NCBI RefSeq assembly: GCF_009725235.1
Contig: NZ_WJFC01000054.1
Span: 1-64,000 of the forward strand
Direction: 5' to 3'
Origin: Scytonema sp. UIC 10036
Lineage (GTDB): Bacteria > Cyanobacteriota > Cyanobacteriia > Cyanobacteriales > Nostocaceae
DNA: 64,000 bases
The translations under genes were made by a program, and so were the position numbers. Below, piece by piece: positions 9,277 through 18,146 of this stretch. Below the pieces are notes generated by a model that was not told the origin of the DNA, did not search any database, and was given only the letters and a program-made list of their open reading frames with translations. Each line of letters opens with the position of its first letter. Within the stretch, counting starts at the first letter, position 1.

Positions 9277-9910
9277 AAACCATCATGCTGGGCTGCCTTT
9301 GTTCTAGCAAATGGATTGCAAAAACCTGAACGAGTTTTATTGGTTCAGATTTTCCATACTATCTGATACTTTTAAAACTCTTTCCACCTCACTGAGAAAC
9401 ACTACAGAAAAGTTTTTGTTTGTAAATGGTAATGACTCTGAAATCGCTGCATAGTCATTTGGCAATAAACCAGTAAATATACTAATAACGAAAATATTGT
9501 CTTACTTTATACTGTTATATATGAATTTTGAGCATCGTTTTTTTTGGTGAAACTACCCTTTGTCGTTGTTTTAATTTAAGAACTTTGGTAACATCACAAA
9601 CAAAATTAGATAGGAGTAATGTGGGCTAAGCAGAGAATCTGATGACGAAGAAACCCACCTAACAGATCAACTGATTAAATCTTATCAGTAAACAAGCGTT
9701 TGTAGTAATTGGCAAACTCAGAGAATATGGGGGATTGAGCAAGGATTACGCTCATACTACCTGACACCTCGGAGTTATCTATGCCTTGCCATTTAGATGA
9801 CGTTAAGTGTGGAGCATACCATTCATCCAGGCGAGAAGCATGACGTACCTTGTGTGCTTCACCATTTTCATGTTTACGTATCGTTGCCGAAGGAGTATCA
9901 CAACATTACC
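9277..9910. other. Gene remnants and non-coding DNA
   Basis: About 630 bases. Near 9285-9345 there is a decayed copy of the HD-domain gene region (GCCTTTGTT followed by a match to the ANGL codons of the gene at 8400). No intact gene is recognised further on. This looks like the worn edge of the island. Confidence 0.5.
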
Positions 9911-9942
9911 TACTGGAGTTTAGACTAGTCTAAACTCCAGTA
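9911..9942 (-). terminator. Perfect 32-bp palindrome after a minus-strand gene
   Basis: The half TACTGGAGTTTAGACT at 9911-9926 is followed immediately by its exact reverse complement. The palindrome ends one base before the stop codon of the minus-strand ORF at 9943, the position expected of a transcript-ending hairpin for that ORF and the regulator upstream. It could instead be a protein-binding palindrome or an old insertion footprint. Confidence 0.45.
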
Positions 9943-10176
9943 TTAAAGGGCTGTGCTACCATTTACCCTATAGGTTTTAGTAAAAACTACTGAGAAGTTG
10001 GGAACCATTCCAAACATACTAAAGTTCTCCAAAGACCTCTGACAACGAGACAATTTCCATTTTGGCACAACTGGATTGGTGATCTGGTCGATATACTCCT
10101 CAAACTTTTCATTAATGAGGTTTAACAAGAGATTTCGTCTCTGACCGAAGGGCATCCGCATTTTTAATTTTATCAA
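9943..10176 (-). CDS. Hypothetical protein, possibly a fragment
   Basis: A 77-aa ORF rich in basic residues (MRMPFGQRRNLLLNLINEKF at its start). No family recognised. It follows the XRE regulator on the same strand with a 46-base gap, and a perfect palindrome directly follows its stop, which is the main reason to list it. It may be a leftover of a larger gene or an antitoxin-operon partner; I cannot tell. Confidence 0.3.
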   Translation of the reverse strand: MIKLKMRMPFGQRRNLLLNLINEKFEEYIDQITNPVVPKWKLSRCQRSLENFSMFGMVPNFSVVFTKTYRVNGSTAL

Positions 10177-10222
10177 AGTTTAGCTACTAAAGTTACTAAA
10201 ATTAAAAATTTAACCCAAAACT

Positions 10223-10516
10223 TTAACCTGTCACCTCAAGTAGGCTGAGAAAAGCGCTTATGGATATTTCTAATGCAGTACAAATAGCTTCTAATACCTC
10301 TATAGAAACGCTTTCAGACTCTCCATACTCTAATTTTTTCAAGTTTTGATGGGAGCATTCACCACCTCTGGCAACAATGTCATCGACTAATTTCTGACGT
10401 GATTTTTTCCCACGCAATCGCTTTAAAAGCATTCCCCTGTCTTTATTCCAAGCAACAGACACAACATCCTTAACATAAATATAAATTCTGGTTTCTTTTT
10501 CACCCTTATTGGTCAT
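10223..10516 (-). CDS. XRE-family helix-turn-helix regulator
   Basis: About 97 aa from the ATG at 10516 (a TTG at 10546 would add ten residues). The C-terminal half is a Cro/C1-type HTH: GKKSRQKLVDDIVARGGECS, then HQNLKKLEYGESESVSIEVLEAICTALEISISAFL, the standard QxxLxxlE-G ... l..ia.aL.v....l pattern. It sits at the left edge of the defence island and may regulate it or be part of a toxin-antitoxin remnant with the ORF at 9943. Confidence 0.75.
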   Translation of the reverse strand: MTNKGEKETRIYIYVKDVVSVAWNKDRGMLLKRLRGKKSRQKLVDDIVARGGECSHQNLKKLEYGESESVSIEVLEAICTALEISISAFLSLLEVTG

Positions 10517-10860
10517 ATAATAGCTACAGCAGTAAACAAAATGCAAATTTCTGAGCTACTACAGTTTACAAATTATGAGGAGAAAAGCGATGTGGGAAGC
10601 ATTACCTTTAGTGCCTTGGTCTGATTCTTAGGTTTGGAGGATAGCTCAACTGTGAGAACCAGGAAAAATCTAAATGGAGTAGATCGTGTCTTTGTGGCTA
10701 ATTGCAATACCAAACACTTGTGAGTAGCCTTTCTGATACGACAATTTGTTCGTAGTTTAGGTGAGTATATGGTTAAAATTGCTCAACGTATATTGCGATA
10801 GAAAAGCAGGCTAACCTCGCGGCGGTGGTTATGTAAAGATGTTAAGTTATAGAAGCCTTA

Positions 10861-12282
10861 TTGATATGTGGAGTTGAAAAAGGTTCTTGGGTAAAGTACG
10901 TGCAGATTAAATCTTTGGAAAATACAGTAACATTCGCAACAGAAAAAGACTTACCTTTTGTGAAGGCTCTCGCAGATGCCCACCGTTATGAAATAGGTTT
11001 TGTTAATAGAACTACCTTGGCTGAGGCGATAGCTCATAAGGAAATTTTATATAGCTCTCATGGCTTCTTGCATTTTCATCACAGGCGTGATAATATATCG
11101 ACTTTATATCATCTTTGTGTTTCTCCATCTCATCGTCGGCAAGGGGTAGGTCTTCAATTAATTAGAGCGTGGGAAGAATATAGTAGAAAGTGCGGTATCA
11201 AAACTTTACGCCTCAAATGTCCATTAGATTTGGAAGCTAATGGCTTTTATTACCAAATGGGCTTTAGTCGAGTCAATATTGAACCAGGAGTAAAACGCGA
11301 TTTAGTAGTGTGGCACAAAAACTTAGTGTCTGCAACACCATTGAGTTCTCAATTTGTTGCGTCTTTTAGTGCTAGCGGTTCTGAATTGAAGCGCCTTTTT
11401 GAGTTATGGAGATTAGGTGGTGATTTAGAACGAAATCCTTTTGCTTACGTCATTTATTCACCTATCGCTTGTCCCCCATCTACTACTAAATTTTTGCAGC
11501 GAGAAAAAGCTATAGAAAACATCAAAAGTGTTTGGTTGGATTGTGGTGCTTATCAAGTGCAGCAAGGTAAACGAGATTACTACAACGATCTTCTTGTCTT
11601 TTTAGATAAATTTTATAAAGAAAATCAATGGGCAGATGGGTATGTATTGCCTGACGTTGTACCTTTAACTACAGATTCCGATGAGATTGTAGAGTACAAA
11701 GTCCGTGAAACTCTTTACCATTGTGAGGCGTTTTATAACAAAATGCCTAATTATGTGCAAGAGCGTGCGATCGCTCCCGTACAAGGACGCACTATTAACC
11801 AAGTGAATCGTTGTCTTGAAACCTATGCAAAACTTGGCATACGCAGAATTGGTTTTGGTTCTTGGGGAACATCAGGTCCTAATGGAAGTGTCAATATGCT
11901 CTCTCAAGAGAGCTTGGCATTATTTAAAACAGTCTGCGATATTGCTAGAGAGAATGGAATGCTCGTTCACTGTTTTGGTATTGGCGGACCAAACAGCTAT
12001 AATCGCCTCCGCAGACACAACTTAATTCCCGATACTTTGGATAGCACAACTTGGTGGAAAGCAGGAGGTTTTGGCAGCATCTTTTTCCCCAATAAAGCTC
12101 AAATTCAAATTACAGTTAGACGCAATTTGGAAACTACAAAAACAGGTATAGAAAACCTTAAAAGAGATACTAAACACTCCTGTTATTTTTGTCAAAGTGT
12201 TGAACAATTGAGAACTAGCCGAAATCATCGAATTATGCACAACCTAGCGGCTTGGTTGGATACATTGGAGCGTGATTTATGA
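10861..12282 (+). CDS. GNAT-DpdA-like (tRNA-guanine transglycosylase-like) fusion
   Basis: 473 aa in two domains. Residues about 20-150 are a GNAT acetyltransferase: LYHLCVSPSHRRQGVGLQLI holds the acetyl-CoA P-loop (RRQGVG), ending in FYYQMGFSRV. Residues about 170-470 resemble DpdA, the TGT relative that inserts a 7-deazaguanine into DNA. Visible are the active-site-like aspartate in WLDCGAYQV (D227), PVQGR (306-310), FGIGGP, the second candidate aspartate in DTLDSTTW (D394), and zinc-ligand-like CYFC (441-444) with H460. Start is a TTG; GTG 10900 is an alternative. The stop overlaps the next ATG (ATGA), so translation is coupled. No preQ0 genes and no obvious dpdB or dpdC are nearby. The N-terminal GNAT is the odd part. 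Confidence 0.7.
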   Translation: MICGVEKGSWVKYVQIKSLENTVTFATEKDLPFVKALADAHRYEIGFVNRTTLAEAIAHKEILYSSHGFLHFHHRRDNISTLYHLCVSPSHRRQGVGLQLIRAWEEYSRKCGIKTLRLKCPLDLEANGFYYQMGFSRVNIEPGVKRDLVVWHKNLVSATPLSSQFVASFSASGSELKRLFELWRLGGDLERNPFAYVIYSPIACPPSTTKFLQREKAIENIKSVWLDCGAYQVQQGKRDYYNDLLVFLDKFYKENQWADGYVLPDVVPLTTDSDEIVEYKVRETLYHCEAFYNKMPNYVQERAIAPVQGRTINQVNRCLETYAKLGIRRIGFGSWGTSGPNGSVNMLSQESLALFKTVCDIARENGMLVHCFGIGGPNSYNRLRRHNLIPDTLDSTTWWKAGGFGSIFFPNKAQIQITVRRNLETTKTGIENLKRDTKHSCYFCQSVEQLRTSRNHRIMHNLAAWLDTLERDL

Positions 12283-13112
12283 CTAAAAGATTAACTCTTC
12301 ACCTACAGCAAAACACCACTTTGGAAAGAGTGGCAGTTATTCTTGACAATTTTTCCAGCCGACAAACAGATATTGACCAGTTAGCGGCTCTCTGTCAACT
12401 TGGAGCTACTGTTTTACAAAAAAATGTTTTTCCCTTTCTGCGTAACCTTTCTATTCTCGACAAAAAGAATCCATCCAGTTTAACTCCTCTGGGGAAAGTA
12501 GCAGCTGACATTCAACAATCTAATCCCGATCTACTAGGCGATTTCTTACACCTAGTAATTTATCAGCTACATTTATTCGAGCATGATAAAAGGTTCTCAT
12601 GGGCTTATGCAACTGTCGTAAGACAACTTTGGTTACGAAAAGAAGTGGTTTTATCATCTGCTGAAAAAAAGTCTATAGTGGGAGAGGTGATTGAAAAAGC
12701 AGCTGTAAACTTTGAAATTCCTGCGAGTGAAATAGCATTCAGTGATAGCAGTATCACTGGTGTTTTGAACTGGTTGCGATCTCTGTCACCCCGCATAATT
12801 AGATCGGAAGGAAAATCCGAATACTTCACCCGTCGCTATTTCTGTGCTGCTCCTATTTTTTTAAAGGCGGTAGATGCTATCTACAAGCAACGGCAACGAA
12901 CCTATGGGACTAAGATTTTTTTGCGCGAAGACATTAAAGACGCTATCTGTCAAATGCTTTTGCTAGATCCAAGTGGATTAGATGGCACTCTAAATAATGC
13001 AAAATGCACTTATGATTATGAACAAGGAGGATTCTTTGACTGGGGGTATGAAGGGGGTTATGGACAGTGGATAATGTTAACTAAGTCCCCAGAGTGGAGC
13101 CAATTAATTTAA
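12279..13112 (+). CDS. Unrecognised partner protein of the DpdA-like gene
   Basis: 277 aa, start overlapping the previous stop by four bases. The N-terminus (about residues 10-75) reads like a winged helix: LERVAVILDNFSSRQTDIDQLAALCQLG, then ILDKKNPSSLTPLGKVAADI as wing. The rest is helical with an aromatic- and glycine-rich C-terminus (GFFDWGYEGGYGQW). I do not recognise the family with confidence; by size and position it could correspond to one of the accessory Dpd proteins (such as DpdG), which is inference. Coupled translation with the DpdA-like gene argues that the two act together. Confidence 0.7.
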   Translation: MTKRLTLHLQQNTTLERVAVILDNFSSRQTDIDQLAALCQLGATVLQKNVFPFLRNLSILDKKNPSSLTPLGKVAADIQQSNPDLLGDFLHLVIYQLHLFEHDKRFSWAYATVVRQLWLRKEVVLSSAEKKSIVGEVIEKAAVNFEIPASEIAFSDSSITGVLNWLRSLSPRIIRSEGKSEYFTRRYFCAAPIFLKAVDAIYKQRQRTYGTKIFLREDIKDAICQMLLLDPSGLDGTLNNAKCTYDYEQGGFFDWGYEGGYGQWIMLTKSPEWSQLI

Positions 13113-13154
13113 GAATTTAAATTTTTTAAAAACTCGTACATAAAACAAATATTT

Positions 13155-16100
13155 ATGAAAAAATTATTAAGGCAACTAGAATCAATTCAAGCAATTGTAG
13201 ATACTGTCAGTCCATCTCAGATTGAAAGCGAACTTGAAAGCGTAGCCCGTGATTATGGATTATATGCTACTAGCTATAAGCCCTTAGAACAAGTTAAAAC
13301 ACTTCGAGACCGATTAATTGATGAAATTGGTAAGGGAAAACCTGTTAATGGCTACCTAAGTGCCGATTATGGTTATGGTAAAACAGCAACCCTGATTTAT
13401 TTTTGGGCTGAGTGCAGGCAGAATAAAATTGTAGCCGTGCCGCCGTTCAAATTTAAAGAATTGGGCAACTTAATGATTGCCACTTATGGCTGGATTAAAG
13501 GAAGTTTAGAAAAATCCTCCCCCGCTCTTGTTCCTGAAATTGAGGTACTGTATTCTAAGTACGTCCTAAAGTCCCAGCAAGAGCAAGCTGCAGAAATAGC
13601 ACGCAAATTTAAATTATCTGAAGACAAAGTGCTTAAAATTGTTCGAGAATTAAAAACTGACACTACCAATACTGATAGTGTTCTGAATTTTTGGCAGGAG
13701 AGCGTTTCTATTCTGCGGAAAGCTGGTTTTAAGGGTTTAGCTATATTTGCTGACGAATGCCAAGAATTCCTACGAACTGAGGAGGGATCGAGCGTTCGCA
13801 TTCAGATTTTGAGCGATTTAGTTAAAGGAATGCGGGCTTTAAGTTCTACACCTGTCGCACTCATTCTGGGAATGCCTACTACTCCTACTGAATCAGCAAT
13901 TGAAGAACAGGCTGGTGATATTATCCATCGGATGCGGGAGCAGAATGTATCGCTTCGATTAACTGACGCTTATAAATCTGATTTTCCGGGTAAGCTTTGG
14001 GATTTTTTATGTGAGAAGTTTTTGCCAGAAGATTTGTCACAGGGAAAACAGTTAGTAGATTCAGCAACGCTTGAAAGTTTGGGACAGTTGTGTGAGCGTA
14101 GAGATCTGGGTAACGGTCCTCGTACAATCATCGAAGTCTTTAAACGCATAGTTATTGTTGCTCAAGAACAACAGAAGCCATATACTCCTCTCAATTTAAT
14201 TCAGGATTATCTTGAGGGAAGCTTGCAGCTATACGGTACGCAACAGCATAAACTTAGCGATGCTATTAACAAAGCTGAATCACTGATTTCCTTTCACAAA
14301 CATACAAAAGGACGCGAAGCTATTAAGCTTCTTGCGAGTTTTCCATCAGGTGTGACCACAACTATAGCTGAGAAATTCGGACTGTTGAAGAGTTTAAAGA
14401 AGCTGGTGGAAGATGATAATTTGTACGGTTCGTACATTATACAACCAACCGAACATAGCTTTGCTTTAGCTGCTCTTTTTCAAAGGACTTCTCAAACAGT
14501 CATTGATAAAATTCTTGGGTCATTTCGTCGAAGCTGGCTTGGAGAGTGGAATGATGCTCAAAAAGAAGGAACAGCAACAACAATTTTTCAACAGGAAATT
14601 CTCCCCTTACTGTTTCCAGTTTCCCAGTCTGGTCAGAAAGCTAATTGGACTTGGCGATATAAAGATGAGTGGAAACAAGATAGATTTGGATTTTATAATT
14701 TTTTGAATGGCTCTTTTGAAAGATATAATTTAGAGTTTCCTAACCGTTCTGTCGTCATCAGTGTTGGTGGTGAAAACTCTGGGCTGATGAGATTCACTCC
14801 ACCAGAAGAAACTCACTTAGATTGGCGATTTTACTTGAGTTATGATCAAAATGCAGCTAAGGTTCCACAAAGATTAACTGCGATCGCGGGGACTGGTCAA
14901 GTAGACTTCCATCTTCAATTAGGTAGAAGTTTTGAAAGAGAATATCCCACAGCCTTCGGCTTGCTCCGCAAAGTCATGCCTGCTGAACAGTGTTCAGCTT
15001 GTACGCTATTGAATTTATCTCAATACATTCAAAACTGGCTCTCAAAAAATCCTGAGGTTAGCAAAGCCGATCGAGATCGATTGGAGCATCACCGTCAGGA
15101 GTGCCACACCTTAGCTCTTCGGCTCCTGTTTCCATCAATTGCACCAGAGACCTGGAAAATTATTGGTCTAGAAGTAGTCAAGGGTGCGGAAACAAAACTG
15201 ATAGAATCTGTATTCTATCAAAAATGTAAAACTCTATTTTCCAGCTATCAATCTTTCTACACCAATTTGCGTCCAGCACTTTTTAAGTATAAGTTAGCGC
15301 TTGAGAAGGTCACCTTATCTGTTCGCCGAGGTCGTCAGTTGTATCAAGCCTCAAAGGAAGAATTTGAAAATTTATTTGACACGGCAGGTTCTGGTCTGCC
15401 CAGCCTTTTAGCAATTTTCAAACAGCACGGTTTGATTAATGAATCCAAAGTTGCTGGCAAGAGAACAGAAAATTCTCAAGTTCAATTTGTTGCTCATCCT
15501 CTCGAATCCTTTATTCAAAATCAACTGAAATCAAAAGAGGCTGTTGAGATCGTGCATGGTCAGGAAACTCTCAATAAATTAAATTATTCAGAGATATGGA
15601 AAGAGGTCAAAAAACTTGGCTATCTTCAAGAAGAGTTTGACGAAGCACTTGAATGGTTGGAACGCCGTCGATATGTCGAATGGAATCGACAAAGGGGAGT
15701 TATTCGGACTTGTGTGGCAGAATTAGACCATAGTGACTTAAAAGGTCAGTTAAATGAACTTCGCACTCGGGTTTCTTCTTTACTAGAAAATTTTGATGAG
15801 AAGCTTTTACAGGAGGTTGTTTGTCACCTAAATGAAGCAGAAACAACTCTTTCTTCAGTAACCAGGTCACCAAGAGATTTTAAGACAACTGAAGGTATAC
15901 AACTAACGTTAGGACAAGACTTTGATGATGTAAAGACTTCGCACGAGTTTGCGAACTACAATGATGAAGTAGTTCTTGATGGAATTCAAAGAAAGTTACA
16001 AGATCTAAGCGCTCGTCTTGAAAGATTTTGCCGTGAAAAACACTATACCCTGCAAAAAGAATTTACTGAAATTAAACTAAAGTTAGAAAACTTACCGCTT

Positions 16101-17159
16101 AGATTAAAAACTTCTAAAGTCAGTCAGGAAATTTTTGGTACGAGTGGTTTAGAAGATTGTCTCAATGACCACCGAAAGACTTTAGAAAAACAAGTTTTGC
16201 AACTAGATAAAGATTGCCAAAAATTAGCCAATATAGTTGTATTAGACGAACAAAACATTGTGAAATTGCATCATCAACTCAATGAGTGTAGCAAATTTTT
16301 GCAAACTAATGAAAGCATTAAAGCAAGATTACAGGATTTAGTAACTGGTCTGGAACAGTGGCGAATTATTCTGACAAGCGCCGAGAATTTACGAAAAAGT
16401 CTAAGTAACGATTCAGAACATTTAGTGCGCTATGATGATGAGTTTATTGACCGAGTAGTAGAGCATTTTAGCCGTCATGGTGTGGAAAGTTTTAGAGAAT
16501 ACGAGTTGCTGCAAAAACCCTTGGTTGAAATTGAAGAACAGATTAGGGGTGAACGGCGATCGCGTCGAGAGGCTTTTGAGGAAAGACTCACTCGATACGA
16601 AGAGTTGTTGTGTCTAATTTCTCCTAATAAAGATTATTTAAGAGAAAGATGTAAATTTGATGATGAAGACCGTGAAAGCTCTTATGAAGCCCTAAAACAA
16701 ATTTTTTTGGAAAAGCTGCTTCATGAGTGTGATAATCGAATTTCAAATTGGAAGCAACTAGAAAGGGATTTATACTTTATTGCTCGAAATCGGGAAAAAA
16801 AGGTAACTAAGCTTTTAAATCAAGTTTGCAATTTAAAAACACAGTTATTATCAAAAAGGGACTTGTTGCTATCAGCGACCTTAGACTTTAAAAATCTTGA
16901 AATCCAAGTTAACGAACTTAAATCTATTTTTGACAAAGGTTTAGAGTTCCGTGAGGAATCAATAAAAATTGAGAGTCAAAAGGATGAACATCTTTTAGAA
17001 GAAGAAAGACAGCTTCTAAGTGCCATTAGCATGGTCGGCAGTGGTCTTACAATCAGCCAAGTTTATCAAAGCTTGCCAGATAACCAGGATATCTGGAAAC
17101 TTTTAAAGACTCTGTACAAAAAGGGGTACTTAGAGATTACGCTCCACCAGCGAGATTAA
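13155..17159 (+). CDS. Large P-loop ATPase with C-terminal coiled coils
   Basis: 1334 aa. Walker A is ADYGYGKT at residues 70-77 and Walker B is LAIFADE at about 195-201, followed by a sensor-like VALILGMPTTPTE. The region around 260-360 has the helical character of a AAA+ lid. From about residue 900 to 1290 the protein is long charged helices, suggesting coiled coils; the end (AISMVGSGLTISQVYQSLP ... LYKKGYLEITLHQ) looks like a winged helix. The layout recalls the big ATPases of BREX (BrxC/PglY) and DpdH of the Dpd system, but I cannot assign it firmly. It starts 42 bases after the 277-aa gene, so is likely in the same operon, as motor or sensor. Confidence 0.75.
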   Translation: MKKLLRQLESIQAIVDTVSPSQIESELESVARDYGLYATSYKPLEQVKTLRDRLIDEIGKGKPVNGYLSADYGYGKTATLIYFWAECRQNKIVAVPPFKFKELGNLMIATYGWIKGSLEKSSPALVPEIEVLYSKYVLKSQQEQAAEIARKFKLSEDKVLKIVRELKTDTTNTDSVLNFWQESVSILRKAGFKGLAIFADECQEFLRTEEGSSVRIQILSDLVKGMRALSSTPVALILGMPTTPTESAIEEQAGDIIHRMREQNVSLRLTDAYKSDFPGKLWDFLCEKFLPEDLSQGKQLVDSATLESLGQLCERRDLGNGPRTIIEVFKRIVIVAQEQQKPYTPLNLIQDYLEGSLQLYGTQQHKLSDAINKAESLISFHKHTKGREAIKLLASFPSGVTTTIAEKFGLLKSLKKLVEDDNLYGSYIIQPTEHSFALAALFQRTSQTVIDKILGSFRRSWLGEWNDAQKEGTATTIFQQEILPLLFPVSQSGQKANWTWRYKDEWKQDRFGFYNFLNGSFERYNLEFPNRSVVISVGGENSGLMRFTPPEETHLDWRFYLSYDQNAAKVPQRLTAIAGTGQVDFHLQLGRSFEREYPTAFGLLRKVMPAEQCSACTLLNLSQYIQNWLSKNPEVSKADRDRLEHHRQECHTLALRLLFPSIAPETWKIIGLEVVKGAETKLIESVFYQKCKTLFSSYQSFYTNLRPALFKYKLALEKVTLSVRRGRQLYQASKEEFENLFDTAGSGLPSLLAIFKQHGLINESKVAGKRTENSQVQFVAHPLESFIQNQLKSKEAVEIVHGQETLNKLNYSEIWKEVKKLGYLQEEFDEALEWLERRRYVEWNRQRGVIRTCVAELDHSDLKGQLNELRTRVSSLLENFDEKLLQEVVCHLNEAETTLSSVTRSPRDFKTTEGIQLTLGQDFDDVKTSHEFANYNDEVVLDGIQRKLQDLSARLERFCREKHYTLQKEFTEIKLKLENLPLRLKTSKVSQEIFGTSGLEDCLNDHRKTLEKQVLQLDKDCQKLANIVVLDEQNIVKLHHQLNECSKFLQTNESIKARLQDLVTGLEQWRIILTSAENLRKSLSNDSEHLVRYDDEFIDRVVEHFSRHGVESFREYELLQKPLVEIEEQIRGERRSRREAFEERLTRYEELLCLISPNKDYLRERCKFDDEDRESSYEALKQIFLEKLLHECDNRISNWKQLERDLYFIARNREKKVTKLLNQVCNLKTQLLSKRDLLLSATLDFKNLEIQVNELKSIFDKGLEFREESIKIESQKDEHLLEEERQLLSAISMVGSGLTISQVYQSLPDNQDIWKLLKTLYKKGYLEITLHQRD

Positions 17160-17262
17160 TGTTTATTTTGAAAGAGAGGGTTAGTTTGAATAAAAGTAGA
17201 TAGACTAGCGTAGCACTCCTACTAACTGAGAAGTACTAAAATAGAATAAACCTTCTGCTTAT

Positions 17263-18144
17263 ATGCTTAAAGGTACTATGTCCAAGATAATTCCAATTTT
17301 TCATTTACCCAAGGAGTATCCAGAGGATATGAGGATACTGGCAAAGGGTCTTGCAGCGAATGACGGTCAGACATTAAAGGTTGCTTTGTCCTGGCTTGAA
17401 GGCAAGCTAGTGACTCATAAGGCAAATAAAGGGAAGCCAGCAGGAACGCCCATGTCTGCTACAACCATAAAAAATTATTTAGCTGGTTTTTACGCTCTCG
17501 ATCTGTATAAAGCGGATGGTCAGTTATATTCAGAAAGCAAGCCAGAAAAAACCAGAGTCTCAATTTCTGTTCAGTCTAAAATAGAAGTCATTAAACCTTT
17601 AAAGACTTTAGCTCAAACTTCATCTTCTCTTGAAGTCTTTAATGAAAATTTAACTCAACTTTGTTCTCAGTATTCTCAAATGGTCAAAACTTACAGTAAC
17701 GCTCGATTTCTCCTTTATAAAAATCATCAATTATCAGAAAATCCCCCACTGGATCGACTTCAAAAATTATTAATACAACACTGTGACTACAGCTATGTTG
17801 GTAATCCGGGAGTGGGTTATCTCGATCTGTTTTACAGAGACAAAGTACAAATTGACAATTACTTAAACCTTTTAGATTTTATTTTAAATAATTACCGCGC
17901 TCTTGCTCAGAAAAGTTTAGGTCTAGTTCCAGTTGCCCAGATTCGTGATAGAATTTTAGAACAAGTATCCAATTATACTGATGAAGATTTTAAAAAACAT
18001 TTGATTCAGTTGCAGTTGACTCATCGCATCGAATTAAGAACAACTAAATCTCAGCTTGCTCGTAATATGGGAATTGAGTTAATTGACATTCGAGGAGTTA
18101 AGTATGGATTTATTAAGATCTTAGAACCTGCTATTGCTGTTTGA
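17263..18144 (+). CDS. Winged-helix-like first component of a PRTase-CE module
   Basis: 293 aa. The N-terminal part contains SATTIKNYLAGFYALDLYK, a helix-turn-helix-like stretch. The C-terminal 70 residues, from IRDRILEQVSNYTDEDFKKH to GVKYGFIKIL, read as a winged helix. No catalytic motif is seen. The next gene begins at or inside this gene's stop codon, so the two are coupled. In described conflict systems the PRTase-CE effector and ORC/CDC6-like ATPase are accompanied by a winged-helix protein, which fits by position. ATG 17278 is an alternative start. Confidence 0.65.
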   Translation: MLKGTMSKIIPIFHLPKEYPEDMRILAKGLAANDGQTLKVALSWLEGKLVTHKANKGKPAGTPMSATTIKNYLAGFYALDLYKADGQLYSESKPEKTRVSISVQSKIEVIKPLKTLAQTSSSLEVFNENLTQLCSQYSQMVKTYSNARFLLYKNHQLSENPPLDRLQKLLIQHCDYSYVGNPGVGYLDLFYRDKVQIDNYLNLLDFILNNYRALAQKSLGLVPVAQIRDRILEQVSNYTDEDFKKHLIQLQLTHRIELRTTKSQLARNMGIELIDIRGVKYGFIKILEPAIAV

Positions 18145-18146
18145 CT

